The notes beneath the pieces were generated by a model, which had not been told where the DNA came from, did no database searches, and saw only the letters and a program-made list of their open reading frames with translations. Source: Archangiaceae bacterium (GTDB lineage: Bacteria; Myxococcota; Myxococcia; Myxococcales; Myxococcaceae). Taken from it: DNA of 64,000 nucleotides. The position numbers and the translations under genes are program-made. This document shows, one piece after another, positions 26,507 through 35,446 of this stretch. The stretch spans positions 255,992 to 319,991 of the forward strand of contig JADJNS010000019.1 of the NCBI GenBank assembly GCA_016714225.1, read 5' to 3'. Position 1 is the stretch's first letter, and each line of letters starts with the position of its first letter.

Positions 26507-28555
26507 ATGGCCGTTCGCCCGCTCATTCCCGCCCCGCCGCTGCCGACCGACGCCGCCGCGCGGAGCCGGGTGTTCCACAGCCGCGACGGCAGCGTTCGCG
26601 CGGCGGTGGCCTCGAAAGACCTCTGGGTCTCGCCCGAGCTGCACTTCGTGCTGCAGAGCCCCAAGCTCGCCGAGGTGCTCACCGGCAGGGCCGACAAGGT
26701 CGACCTGCAGCTGCCCCAGTGGATGACCCAGCGCGAGCGCCAGATGGTGGCGGCGAAGCTCGAGCTGGTGGTGAGCCGCACGCGCCTGCTCACCAGCCAG
26801 ACCCTCTCGCTCACCTTCGACCCGGCCGACCCCCAGAAGCTCTCACTCACCAACGAGAGCGCGAAGTCGCAGCTCAGCCAGCTGCGACAGCAGCTGGGCG
26901 CCGACGCCTTCCACGCCGCGGTGCCGCCCCTCGACCTGCGCGGCCCCACCGAGGCCGGCCGGGCGGGCGGCACCCAGACCCGGGTGCTCGCGACCATCTC
27001 GTACTGTGCGTCGAGCGAGCAGGTCGACCGCTTCGTCGAGTCGCTGCAGCGCAACGAGCTGAGCTTCGTGCAGTACGGCCACACCGGCCCCGAGGCGGGA
27101 ATGACCGTGGTCATCTCCGATGACTCGCCCGAGCCCTTCGCCAGCGAGCTGCGCGCCAAGGTGACCGCGCTCGCCGCGCAGAGCCCTTCGGGGGCCCGCT
27201 ACGTGGTGCATGGCGACGCCGAGAAGCGCGAGCGCTTCGAAGCCCTGTGGCAGCGCGTCGCGGCCTCGCCCAAGCTCGGCGCGCTGGTCGACGCCGGGCT
27301 GGTCGCGTCGCCCGAGCGCGCGCGGGCGCTGCTCGAGCAGCAGCTGAGCGCCAGGGCCGGCGCGGGCACCGGGCCCAACCGCAACAGCTCGGTGCTCGCC
27401 GGGTTGGAAACTGCCGACGCGCTCGGCGACGCCGGGGCGCGGGGCCGTGTATTCCAGATGGACCACGACATGACCCTCGAGGCCTTGTTCGAGGGCGCGC
27501 AGCAGGCGCTGCGACGCGCGGGGGTCAACTCGACCGGTGACCGCGCCCCCGTGACGGGCCTGCGTCAGCCACCGCCGGTGACGCTGCCCGTCGACACGCT
27601 GGGGGTCATCGACGCCTCCGAGCGGCAGCCCGGGGCGATGACGCCGGCCGACTTCACCGGCGGTGGCGACCGGTCCATCAGAGACATCGTCACCGCGATT
27701 CCCGCGCTCGATCAGGCCTCGTTCTTCGGCCGGGGCAGCGAGATCGAGAACTGGTTCGACGCGCCGGGCGCGCTCAGCATGCTCCACCACCGTCCTCCGC
27801 TTGCCTCCGACATGCCGCGGTCTGCCGTGCTGATGAAAGACTTCGCCGCGCCGTGGAGCACCTCGGGCCGCAACCAGGACCTGATGTTTCAGTACTTCAA
27901 CCCCCGCGGAGGGCTGAAGGCCGCCACCTACGTGCTGCACCGTGACGTGGCGGGTGCCAAGTGGGGCGGTCGGGCCCGACTTCTCCATGACGACCTGCGC
28001 TCCAACGCCGCCATCGCGTTGTTGCACGACCTCAGGGCCCGAGCGCGCACGCCGTGGGGTGAGAGCGACAAGGTCGACCTCGATGCGGTGGGCCGAGAGA
28101 TGCTGAAGCAGCTCTCGACCGCTGACGTGCCGGCGAGCGTCGAAGGCAGCGTGCGCGAGGCCATCGCGACCGCCGAGCAGTTCGTCACGCGCGCAGGGCG
28201 GGCGCTCGACTCGCTCGGCCAGCTGCAACGAGACCTCGAGTCGAAAGAGCCGGGCCGGGCCGCCGGCGCCGCCGCGTCATGGCTCTACGGCAGAGCGCTC
28301 GAGCGGTGCTCCCGCACGAAGCGCGAGCGGGCCGAGAGCGCCGAAGGGCAGTCGGCGGCGCACGCGCGGGTGGGCGAGGCCATCGCCCTGCTCGAGGCCG
28401 AGCGCCTCGAGATGACCGCGCGCTTCAGCCTCGGTGCTCCGCGCGACGCCCTGGTGAAAGAGGTCGTCGACTCGGCCCGGCAAGAAGCCAGCGCCCTCGC
28501 GGTGAGCTGGGTCTTCGTCGAAGAGATTCGCGGTCGCCCGCCGGCGGCTCGCTGA
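26507..28555 (+). CDS. Large hypothetical protein, 682 aa (possible glycosyltransferase-like)
   Basis: Not recognised. No signal peptide (MAVRPLIPAPPLPTDAAARS). The first half contains acidic clusters such as VVISDDSPEP (residues about 200-210) and RVFQMDHDMTLEALF, and TRVLATISYCASSEQVDRF, which recall the DxD and strand pattern of GT-A glycosyltransferases, but this is a weak resemblance. The middle holds FFGRGSEIENWFDAPGALSM and NQDLMFQYFNPRGGLKAATY, more family-like than random. The last 150 residues are helical and charged, likely coiled coil. The reading frame is intact with GC-rich codon use. It is followed on the same strand by the small membrane protein and the histidine kinase. Confidence 0.7.
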   Translation: MAVRPLIPAPPLPTDAAARSRVFHSRDGSVRAAVASKDLWVSPELHFVLQSPKLAEVLTGRADKVDLQLPQWMTQRERQMVAAKLELVVSRTRLLTSQTLSLTFDPADPQKLSLTNESAKSQLSQLRQQLGADAFHAAVPPLDLRGPTEAGRAGGTQTRVLATISYCASSEQVDRFVESLQRNELSFVQYGHTGPEAGMTVVISDDSPEPFASELRAKVTALAAQSPSGARYVVHGDAEKRERFEALWQRVAASPKLGALVDAGLVASPERARALLEQQLSARAGAGTGPNRNSSVLAGLETADALGDAGARGRVFQMDHDMTLEALFEGAQQALRRAGVNSTGDRAPVTGLRQPPPVTLPVDTLGVIDASERQPGAMTPADFTGGGDRSIRDIVTAIPALDQASFFGRGSEIENWFDAPGALSMLHHRPPLASDMPRSAVLMKDFAAPWSTSGRNQDLMFQYFNPRGGLKAATYVLHRDVAGAKWGGRARLLHDDLRSNAAIALLHDLRARARTPWGESDKVDLDAVGREMLKQLSTADVPASVEGSVREAIATAEQFVTRAGRALDSLGQLQRDLESKEPGRAAGAAASWLYGRALERCSRTKRERAESAEGQSAAHARVGEAIALLEAERLEMTARFSLGAPRDALVKEVVDSARQEASALAVSWVFVEEIRGRPPAAR

Positions 28556-28644
28556 GGCCGGCCCGCCCCCGCTACACGTCCACGTCAGCAGTGCCCGTGC
28601 CTGAACTTCTTGAGCGCGCGCCGGCGGGGTGCTGTCGTCTCGGG

Positions 28645-28896
28645 GTGGACCCACTCCCCACGTTTCTCGGCGTCATCTCGCTGCTCGGGGTCACCCTGGT
28701 GGTCTTCGCCCGGCGTCTGTCGCTCGCCTACAACGGGTGGACGGCGAGGGCCCGGCAGCGGAACCCGAGGCTGGGCGCGGTGCCGACCAGCGCGGCGCGC
28801 GAGCGCAACCTCGAGCTGGTGAGCTGGATCTTCCGACTGGGCGGAGCGTTCAAAAGCCGCCTGCCCATCTTCACCTGGTGGCGCGTGCGCGGCTGA
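28645..28896 (+). CDS. Small single-helix membrane protein
   Basis: 83 residues if GTG 28645 is used (MDPLPTFLGVISLLGVTLVV). One transmembrane helix near the N-terminus (FLGVISLLGVTLVVFARRL), then a basic cytosolic tail (NGWTARARQRNPRLGAV, LVSWIFRLGGAFKSRLP). Upstream GTGs at 28591 and 28597 are also in frame. It ends 29 bases before the histidine kinase start, so it may be a co-transcribed partner. No homology recognised. Confidence 0.55.
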   Translation: MDPLPTFLGVISLLGVTLVVFARRLSLAYNGWTARARQRNPRLGAVPTSAARERNLELVSWIFRLGGAFKSRLPIFTWWRVRG

Positions 28897-28925
28897 TTCG
28901 TCGTAACTTGCCGGCTCTTCTCGAC

Positions 28926-30953
28926 GTGTCTCTCCCCGAACGCTCCTGGCTCGAGCACCTGCCGCTGCCGGCGGTCATCATTCGCGCGCAGCGGTTCGTC
29001 TACGCCAACCGCGCCTTTCTCGAGCTGCTGCAGCTCACCACCGAAGAGGCGGTCGGCATGCGCTTCGACGAGCGCGTGGCGCGCGAAGACCTGCAGCGGG
29101 TGCGCGAGCGTCACGCCGAGCGCCTGACGGGCGGCTCACCCCCCGACGCCTACGAGCTCGAGGTGGTGCGCACCGACGGCACGCGGCTGCACGTCGAAAT
29201 CTTCGTCAGCCAGCTCGGCGAAGAGACCCTCTTTCAGCTCCGCGACATCACCGACCGGCAGCGCCGGCTCGAGCACCTGGCTGCGCTCGGCCGGTTGGGC
29301 ACCAGCATTCAGGGGCAGCTCGACGAGGCGCAGGTCTTTCTCGCGTTGCAAGAAGGCGTCGAGCCCATCGGCGCCACCGCCATACGCTTGAGGCTCGAGG
29401 GAGATCGGGTCATCGCGCACTCGGCGCAGGGTGAGCGCCTGTTCGAGACCAGGCGCGGCGAGAGCCCGAACCTGACCCGCGCGTGGGAGCACGGCTTCGC
29501 CTTCATCGACGACCTGAAGGCCGCCGCCGTGCAGTGGCCGGACGCGGAGATACGCGAGCGCGTCCAGCGGTATCTCGAAGCGAACCCTCGCATGAGCGCG
29601 GCGCTGGTCAGGCTCGAAGCCCCCATGCAGCCGCGCGAGCTGTTGATGCTGATGGCGCCCTGGCTTCGACCGGTCGACGAGGTGACGCTGCGGCTGTTCG
29701 GCTCGCAGGTCGCCGCGGCGATCAACGCCTCGCGGGTGGTGAGCGACCTGGCCCAGCGCAACGCCCAGCTCGACGCGCTGCAGCGCGTCGCCGCCGCCGC
29801 CGGTGGTGCCGGCTCGCTGCCCGAGCTGTTCGAGCGCGCGGGAAGAGAGGCGGCCCAGGTGCTGCGCTGCTCGCACGTCGCCATCTACCTGCTCGAGCGC
29901 GAAGGCACCGAGGCGGTGCTGGTCTACTCGTATGGAGGCAGCGACGAAGCGAACCGGCTCTACACCCGCGTGCCGATGGCCGGCACCCGCCTGCAGAAGG
30001 TGGTCGATGCGGCCGCCCCGCGCCGGTGGACCACCGCCGACTACCCTGCTCCGCTGCGCGAGGTGCTCGAGCGCATGGGCCAGCGGGCCATCGCCTCGGT
30101 GCCGATGCTCAGCCGCTCGCGGTCGTTGGGCATCATCAACGTCGCCTGGAGGGAAGAGCGCGCCACCACCGACGACGAGCTCTCGATGATGATGGGCCTG
30201 GGGGTGCACCTCGCGTCGGCCGTCGAGAGCAATCGCCTCATCGACGACCTGCGCCGCAGCTACGAAGAGCTGTCGCACGCGCAGGGCCAGCTGATTCGCC
30301 GCGAGCGGCTGGCTGCGCTGGGCGAGATGGCGGCGGCGGTGGCGCACGAGGTGCGCAACCCCCTCGCCGTGGTGTTCAACGCGCTGAGCACCCTGCGCAA
30401 AGAAGCGCCCCACGCGCCGCTGCTCGACATCATCAGCGAAGAGTCCGAGCGCATCGACCACCTGGTCGGAGACCTGCTCGACTTCGCCAGGCCGATGACG
30501 CCGGTGCTCACCTCGGAGGTCAGCCTCGCCACCCTGGTCGACGACGCGGTGCGCTCGGTGCTGGGGACCACCGACGGCCGGGTGGGCTTCGAGCTGCTCG
30601 ACGAGGGCGCCCCCGACCCGGTGGCGATGGACACCCGGCCCATGCGGCAGGTGTTCATCAACCTCACCACCAACGCCGTGCAGGCGATGCCCGAGGGAGG
30701 GCGACTCACCGTGACGCTGGGCTCCGCACCGGGCAACCCCCGCCGCGCCCGGGTTCGCTTTCACGACACCGGTCGGGGCATCGCCGGCGAGGTGCTGCCG
30801 CGCATCTTCGAGCCGTTCTTCACCACCCGCGCCCGCGGCACCGGCCTGGGCCTCGCGCTGGTGAAGCGCATCATCGAGAGCCACCGCGGCACGGTGACCG
30901 CCGAGAGCCGCCCCGGCTCGACCACCCTCGAGCTCGAGTGGCCGGCGAGCTGA
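28926..30953 (+). CDS. PAS-GAF sensor histidine kinase
   Basis: About 675 residues, cytosolic. PAS domain at residues about 12-110 (AVIIRAQRFVYANRAFLELL, SQLGEETLFQLRDITDRQ). GAF-type sensor at about 290-430 (VAIYLLEREGTEAVLVYSY, SVPMLSRSRSLGIINVAW). Dimerisation/phosphoacceptor helix GEMAAAVAHEVRNPLAVVFN, with the His near residue 473. ATPase domain with N box INLTTNAVQAMPEGG, G1 box HDTGRGIAGEVLPRIFEPFF and G2 GTGLGLALVKRI. No transmembrane segment, so it reads an intracellular or diffusible signal. No response regulator is next to it. GTG 28926 precedes the PAS; TTG 28908 is an alternative. Orphan kinases are usual in myxobacteria. Confidence 0.93.
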   Translation: MSLPERSWLEHLPLPAVIIRAQRFVYANRAFLELLQLTTEEAVGMRFDERVAREDLQRVRERHAERLTGGSPPDAYELEVVRTDGTRLHVEIFVSQLGEETLFQLRDITDRQRRLEHLAALGRLGTSIQGQLDEAQVFLALQEGVEPIGATAIRLRLEGDRVIAHSAQGERLFETRRGESPNLTRAWEHGFAFIDDLKAAAVQWPDAEIRERVQRYLEANPRMSAALVRLEAPMQPRELLMLMAPWLRPVDEVTLRLFGSQVAAAINASRVVSDLAQRNAQLDALQRVAAAAGGAGSLPELFERAGREAAQVLRCSHVAIYLLEREGTEAVLVYSYGGSDEANRLYTRVPMAGTRLQKVVDAAAPRRWTTADYPAPLREVLERMGQRAIASVPMLSRSRSLGIINVAWREERATTDDELSMMMGLGVHLASAVESNRLIDDLRRSYEELSHAQGQLIRRERLAALGEMAAAVAHEVRNPLAVVFNALSTLRKEAPHAPLLDIISEESERIDHLVGDLLDFARPMTPVLTSEVSLATLVDDAVRSVLGTTDGRVGFELLDEGAPDPVAMDTRPMRQVFINLTTNAVQAMPEGGRLTVTLGSAPGNPRRARVRFHDTGRGIAGEVLPRIFEPFFTTRARGTGLGLALVKRIIESHRGTVTAESRPGSTTLELEWPAS

Positions 30954-31071
30954 GGGCCGTCGTCGACTGCCAGGGAGTCCCCGAGGGGCGGCATCGTCCA
31001 AGCTCCGGACTGCGAATTCGACGCACAGTCGAAGCCCTCAATTTTCGGGTCAATCTGGCGAAAACGTCTGC

Positions 31072-31839
31072 ATGACGAACGTGAACGCCGCCGGCAGGCC
31101 GCTGTGGACCCCTCGACGGTACGACACGGTCGAAGAGGTCGCGGCCAACATGAAGCGGGCGGACAAAATCGGCACCCGCGTCGAGAAAGACCTCTTCGAG
31201 GCATTCGGCCTCGAGGTCCACACCCACCGCACGTTTCTCGACCAGCCCACCGCCAAGACGCGGGGTGACGGAGAGATTCTCTTCGAGGCGAGTGTGCCTC
31301 CGCGCGCCCTGGTCGGGCTGCTGTACCACGAGGCGGGGCACACGATGTTCAACGAGCGGCTCGACCCGCGAACCCCCCGAGCGGTCGAGTTCGAGGCCGA
31401 TGTCTTCGCGGGCATCGCCGCCGAGAGAACCCAGCGGAGCGCTGAGCCCTTTCTCAACTGGATGAAGAAGGTCTCTGACCCGACCAACCCCTACTACCCG
31501 ACCCCCGAGACCCGCGTCTGGGCGGTGCACCAGGGCCAGGAGCTCGAGAAGGCGATGCGGAGCGTCGCGGCGACCGAGGCGTCGGTGAAAGAGGTCAAGA
31601 GCGCCCTCCGCACCACCCGCGATGAGACCAAGCGCGCCGACCTCGAGGCCCGCCTGAAGACGCTGCTCACGAGCCTCGGCCAAGACGTGGGCGCGATGAA
31701 AGAGGCGGCGAAGGCCATCGAAGACACCGACCGCAAGCTCGGGGGCCAGCCGGGGTTCGGCGGCTACCTGACCGAGGCCCGGAGCGCCGAGCAGCGGTAC
31801 CACCGCCTCGAGGCCTACGTGGCGTCGCTCGGGCGCTAG
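31072..31839 (+). CDS. HEXXH putative zinc metalloprotease, 255 aa
   Basis: Cytosolic protein with a gluzincin-like site: LVGLLYHEAGHTMFNE (HEAGH, residues about 86-90) followed by VEFEADVFAG, a downstream Glu/Asp as in M48/M78-type enzymes (EXXXD third ligand). Residues 1-70 are a mixed domain (YDTVEEVAANMKRADKIG, FLDQPTAKTRGDGEILFEAS). The last 110 residues are a charged helical region (SVKEVKSALRTTRDETKRAD) that should form a coiled coil. No signal peptide. Intact frame, own RBS not obvious. Substrate unknown; no phage or toxin context. Confidence 0.65.
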   Translation: MTNVNAAGRPLWTPRRYDTVEEVAANMKRADKIGTRVEKDLFEAFGLEVHTHRTFLDQPTAKTRGDGEILFEASVPPRALVGLLYHEAGHTMFNERLDPRTPRAVEFEADVFAGIAAERTQRSAEPFLNWMKKVSDPTNPYYPTPETRVWAVHQGQELEKAMRSVAATEASVKEVKSALRTTRDETKRADLEARLKTLLTSLGQDVGAMKEAAKAIEDTDRKLGGQPGFGGYLTEARSAEQRYHRLEAYVASLGR

Positions 31840-31856
31840 CGCCCCGGGCCGGCGCG

Positions 31857-31871
31857 GAAACACAGTGTTTC
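31857..31871. promoter_or_regulatory. Perfect 15-bp palindrome upstream of pirin
   Basis: GAAACAC-A-GTGTTTC, 7-bp arms around one base. It lies 46 bases before the pirin start, in the short gap after the HEXXH gene. It is AT-richer than its surroundings and is a candidate operator for an unlinked repressor or activator. Confidence 0.5.
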
Positions 31872-31917
31872 AACCGGGCGCGAGACGCGAGGCAGGCTCG
31901 AGCGTCATAGGTGCATC

Positions 31918-32793
31918 ATGAACCGAAGCATCGAGACGATTCACACTGCGCACCACCAACGCGAAGGCGGGGGCTTCATCGTGCGCCGGCCCTTTCCTTC
32001 AGGCCAGGTCGAGGCCATCGACCCGTTCTTGCTGCTCGACGAGATGGGCCCCATCGACTACCGGCCGGGCGAGGCGGTGGGCGCGCCCGACCACCCGCAC
32101 CGCGGCTTCGAGACGGTGACGTACGTGCTCGAGGGCGAGATGGAGCACGAAGACTCGGCGGGGCACCGCGGAGCGCTGCGCGGCGGAGACGTGCAGTGGA
32201 TGACCGCGGGCGCGGGCATCGTGCACTCGGAAGAACCGTCGCGGGCGCTGCGCGAGCGAGGTGGGCGGGTGCACGGGTTTCAAATCTGGGTGAACCTGCC
32301 GGCGGCGCTGAAGATGACGCGGCCCCGGTACCAAGAGGTGCCGGCGGCGAAGATTCCGCACGCGAAGAGCGCCGACGGCCTGGCCGAGGTGCGGGTCATC
32401 GCCGGCGCCGCGCTCGGAGCCCGCGCGGTCATCGATACCCATACGCCCATCGTCTACCAAGACTGGTCGCTGCAGCCGGGAGCGTCGGTGGTGCTGCCGC
32501 TCGCCGCAGAGCTGCGCGCGATGGTCTACGTCTTCGACGGCGGCGCGAAGGTGGCCGGCGCGAAGGTCACGAGCGGTCAGCTGGCGGTGCTCGGCGCCGG
32601 TGATGCGCTTGTGCTCGAAGGGGCCGAGGGGCCCGGCCGGCTGCTGGTGATGGCGGGGGCTCCGCTGCGCGAGCCGATCGCCCGGTACGGGCCGTTCGTG
32701 ATGAACACCCGGGCCCAGCTGGAAGAGGCGTTCGCCGACTACCAGAGCGGCAAGCTGGGGGCGATTACCCGCACTGCGCAGGTCGTCTCTTAG
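31918..32793 (+). CDS. Pirin family cupin protein
   Basis: 291 residues, two cupin barrels. N-terminal pirin signature: GFIVRRPFPSGQVEAIDPFL, then DHPHRGFETVTYVLEGEMEH with the metal-ligand His pair, DVQWMTAGAGIVHSEEP and VHGFQIWVNLPAALKM. The C-terminal barrel is looser. Pirins bind Fe; bacterial members act as quercetin 2,3-dioxygenases or as redox-sensing regulators. Cytosolic. ATG 31918 gives the canonical start (MNRSIETIHTAHH). A 15-bp palindrome lies in front of the gene. Standalone and intact. Confidence 0.93.
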   Translation: MNRSIETIHTAHHQREGGGFIVRRPFPSGQVEAIDPFLLLDEMGPIDYRPGEAVGAPDHPHRGFETVTYVLEGEMEHEDSAGHRGALRGGDVQWMTAGAGIVHSEEPSRALRERGGRVHGFQIWVNLPAALKMTRPRYQEVPAAKIPHAKSADGLAEVRVIAGAALGARAVIDTHTPIVYQDWSLQPGASVVLPLAAELRAMVYVFDGGAKVAGAKVTSGQLAVLGAGDALVLEGAEGPGRLLVMAGAPLREPIARYGPFVMNTRAQLEEAFADYQSGKLGAITRTAQVVS

Positions 32794-32915
32794 CCTTCGG
32801 CTGTGGGCGCATCGGTGGTCCACCGATGTCGCTTCGCGATGACACCTCTGGCCAGAGGCGCCGCAATTCCCGAGCCACTTGGGCTGAGCAAGGAAAGTGC
32901 AGAGCACCCTGCACC

Positions 32916-33374
32916 ATGAAAAATGCCCTGCTCCTGACTTCGCTGTTCCTGGTGGCCGCCTGCCTCGGCCCCTCGTCCGACCCGACCGCCACCGGCCAGC
33001 TGGGCGGCAGCCTGCAGCTGGGAGACGCCTGCACTCCCGGGACGGTGTGCGGCCCCGGCCTCGCCTGCCTTCAGGGCTCGTGTCAGGCGAGCACCACCCC
33101 CGGCGCTCCGAGCGGCCACGACGACGACGACGATGCCGATGGCGGTCACGACGGGCACCACGGAGGCGACGATGCCGACGAGGCCGATGGCGGTCACGGC
33201 GGTCACCACGGCAGCGACCACGACGGTCACCACGACGGCGGCGTCGATGATGACGACGACGACGAGCACGAAGACGGCGGAGACGACCACGCCGGCAGCG
33301 GCACCGCCTGCACGACCGCCGCTGACTGCCTCACCGGCGAGCGCTGCCACCACAACCGCTGCGAAATCGACTGA
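32916..33374 (+). CDS. Asp/His-rich lipoprotein, putative metal-binding
   Basis: 152 residues. Signal with lipobox MKNALLLTSLFLVAAC, so membrane-anchored outside the cytosol. Mature part: a Cys module (DACTPGTVCGPGLACLQGSC), then residues about 67-125 almost entirely Asp, His and Gly in runs (HDGHHGGDDADE, GGHHGSDHDGHHDGG, VDDDDDDEHEDGG), ending with TACTTAADCLTGERCHHNRC. The acidic-His block should bind divalent metals (Zn, Cu or Ca), and the flanking Cys modules are typical myxobacterial surface units. No family recognised. The 120 bases before the start hold no other gene. Confidence 0.8.
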   Translation: MKNALLLTSLFLVAACLGPSSDPTATGQLGGSLQLGDACTPGTVCGPGLACLQGSCQASTTPGAPSGHDDDDDADGGHDGHHGGDDADEADGGHGGHHGSDHDGHHDGGVDDDDDDEHEDGGDDHAGSGTACTTAADCLTGERCHHNRCEID

Positions 33375-33545
33375 GTAGGGTCGGCACGAGACGCTGCCGG
33401 GATTCAAGAACACGGTGCCGGGTCAGTACCCAGCGGTGGGCACGTACACCTGCTCGGCCGGCACCGCCGAGGTGATTCAGTCGACCTCGACGGGCCACAC
33501 TCAGAGAGCCCTCGAATCGATACACGAGCGCGCTGCGTCGAGTCG
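33375..33545 (+). other. Short gap with a possible secreted-protein remnant
   Basis: Between the lipoprotein stop and the leftward gene end. Bases about 33399-33500 read in one frame GFKNTVPGQYPAVGTYTC then SAGTAEVIQSTSTG without a start codon or signal, which resembles a fragment of an extracellular strand-rich domain. Otherwise nothing recognisable. Confidence 0.3.
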
Positions 33546-34619
33546 TCAGAAGTGCGCCTCGACGCCGATGCCTCCCAGCAGCGCGAGCACCACCGACGGA
33601 GCGCCGGCGTAGGCCTCGGCGGCGACGAGCGCGCGCACTCCGAAGATGGAGCTCAACAAGAACTCGTACGTGGCCACCACCCCGCCCCCTCCCAGCCGCG
33701 CACCGGGGAAGTAGACGCCCCGCGCCCCCAGGGCGACGCGGTTGCGCGCCGCCAGCAGCGCGATGGTGACGCTCACCCGGCCGCCCGGCGAGGGGCTCAC
33801 CACCACCCCCGCCCCGAGGTCGAGCCGCGCCACGCGCAAGGTGAGGTCGACCTCTCCGCCGAACGAGGCCCGGTACCCCGGGTCGGCCCGCGGCTGGTAC
33901 CCACCCACCGCGGTCACCGCGATGCCGAACTTCACCTTCGCCGGAGGCACCGCCGCCGCCGGCTCTTCGCGCGGCCGGGCCAGCCACCGCTCGCGCTCGG
34001 GCCCGCTCAGCCCGTTCGCCGCTGCGTCGACCGTCTCGTTCGTCGCCCGCCACACCAGGCTCAAGAGCAACCCCACGTCGGTCGTCTGCAGCGCCGAGCG
34101 CCCCACCACCACCGAGCGCCGCGAGTCGAGCAGCCGCACCGTCACCAGGTAGTTGTCGCCCACCTTTCCCACCGCGCCCTGCAAGAGGTACTGCGCCCCC
34201 AGCGCGTCCGAGATTTCGGCCAGGCAGCTGTCTTCTCCGCAGCCCATCAGCTGCCGCTGCCGCTCGACGCCCAGGAGCGTCGCCACCTCGCTCGCCGAGA
34301 TGACCTTGAACAACCCGCTCTGCGCGATCGCCGACACCAGCATCTCGGTGAACGCCGAGCCGTCGAGCTTCTCGCTCGGCACCGTCACCGCGACCTCGAG
34401 CGCCGCCAGCGACGGCGGCCCCTGCGGCTGCGGCGCGGTCACCACCACCGGCGCTGCCGGCGCGGGCGCGGTCGGCTCGGGCTCGACCACCGTCGCCGGA
34501 GCGGGCGCCGGAGCCTCGACCGCCGCCGCCGGCGCTGCCGCCTTGCCCTTCTTCTTCGGCGCCGGCTTCGCCCACGCGGTCGCCGCGACCAGCACCACCG
34601 CCAGCGCCACCTGTGCCAC
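33546..34619 (-). CDS. Secreted ALGA-type (CsgG/LpoB-like) envelope protein, paralog of 55385-56194
   Basis: 357 residues if the GTG at 34619 is used: signal peptide VAQVALAVVLVAATAWAKP, then a Lys/Pro/Ala-rich linker, a domain VAVTVPSEKLDGSAFTEMLV, then KVISASEVATLLGVERQRQL ... CLAEISDALGAQYLLQGAV (the ALGAxYL core of FlgO/CsgG/LpoB-like proteins), and a C-terminal beta-rich 100 residues (FLLSSIFGVRALVAAEAYAG) that could be a porin-like or autotransported end. Family members bind envelope partners. Directly upstream and in the same frame, with no stop codon between, lies the MYXO-CTERM tail of the giant surface protein. The homologous pair at 52775-56194 has a normal stop and a GTGA overlap there, which supports a separate start. 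Confidence 0.7.
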   Translation of the reverse strand: MAQVALAVVLVAATAWAKPAPKKKGKAAAPAAAVEAPAPAPATVVEPEPTAPAPAAPVVVTAPQPQGPPSLAALEVAVTVPSEKLDGSAFTEMLVSAIAQSGLFKVISASEVATLLGVERQRQLMGCGEDSCLAEISDALGAQYLLQGAVGKVGDNYLVTVRLLDSRRSVVVGRSALQTTDVGLLLSLVWRATNETVDAAANGLSGPERERWLARPREEPAAAVPPAKVKFGIAVTAVGGYQPRADPGYRASFGGEVDLTLRVARLDLGAGVVVSPSPGGRVSVTIALLAARNRVALGARGVYFPGARLGGGGVVATYEFLLSSIFGVRALVAAEAYAGAPSVVLALLGGIGVEAHF

Positions 34620-35446
34620 CCGACCGCCGCGGCGCCTCTTGCGCAGCAGCAGCCACGACAGCCCGAGCAGCCCCGGCGCGAAGCCGGTCTGACCGCAGCC
34701 GCACGTCCACCCGTTCACGCGCGCGTAGGTCTCCTTCGGCACGCTCTGGTTGTCGCCGCTCACCGTCAGCGTCACCATCGCCGGCGTCGAAGCCAGCGAA
34801 CCGTCGCTCGCCCGGTAGGTGAACGAGTCGGAGCCGGTGAAGCCGCTGTTCGGCGTGTACGTGAGGTCGGGCGCCGTACCGCTCAAGGTGCCGTTGCTCG
34901 GCGCGGCGGCCACCTCGAACGTCAGCCCGTCGCCATCGAGGTCGCTCGCGCTCAACGTCACCTCGACCGGCACGTCGCGCGAGGTGGTGAAGGTGAGCGC
35001 CTGCGCCACCGGAGCGTCGTTCACCGGCTGCAGGTGCACCGTCACCGTCGCCGGCGCCGAGTCGACCGTGCCGTCGTTCACCACGAAGGTGAACGTGTCG
35101 TCTGCCGAGTCATTCGCCTGCGGCGTGAAGGTGAGGTTCGGCGCGTTGCCCGACAGGCTGCCGTGCGTCGGCGCGGTGGCCACCCTGAAGGTGAGGCCGT
35201 CGCCGTCGACGTCGCGGCCCGCGAGCACGATGGTGACGGGCAGGTCTTCTGAGCCGTTCACCTCTTGCATCAGCGCCACCGGCGCGTCGTTCACCGGCGT
35301 CACCGTCAGGTTGATGCGGGTGGGCGGGCTCGAGTCGACGAAGCCGTCGTTGCCCTTCACCGTGAAGAAGTCGACGCCGGTGAAGTCGGGGTTGGGCCGG
35401 TAGTCGTACTGCGGCCTGATTTCGTTCAGCGTGCCGTGCGCGCGCG
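34620..35446 (-). pseudogene. C-terminal segment of the giant surface protein with MYXO-CTERM tail
   Basis: Continuation of the protein from 35763-40382 after two frame breaks. It holds the end of repeat 8 and two cadherin-like repeats (VALMQEVNGSEDLPVTIVLA, VAQALTFTTSRDVPVEVTLS), then GWTCGCGQTGFAPGLLGLSW and LLLRKRRR, a MYXO-CTERM sorting tail at about 34712-34620. Such tails are cut and the protein is displayed on the outer surface. There is no stop after the Arg cluster; the frame goes on into the next secreted protein. Repeat length and motif prove it belongs to the upstream protein. Confidence 0.8.

Noticed and set aside
26843..28228. 461-residue antisense frame
   Set aside because: Shadow of the 26507-28555 gene; Arg/His-rich, no domain or start signal.
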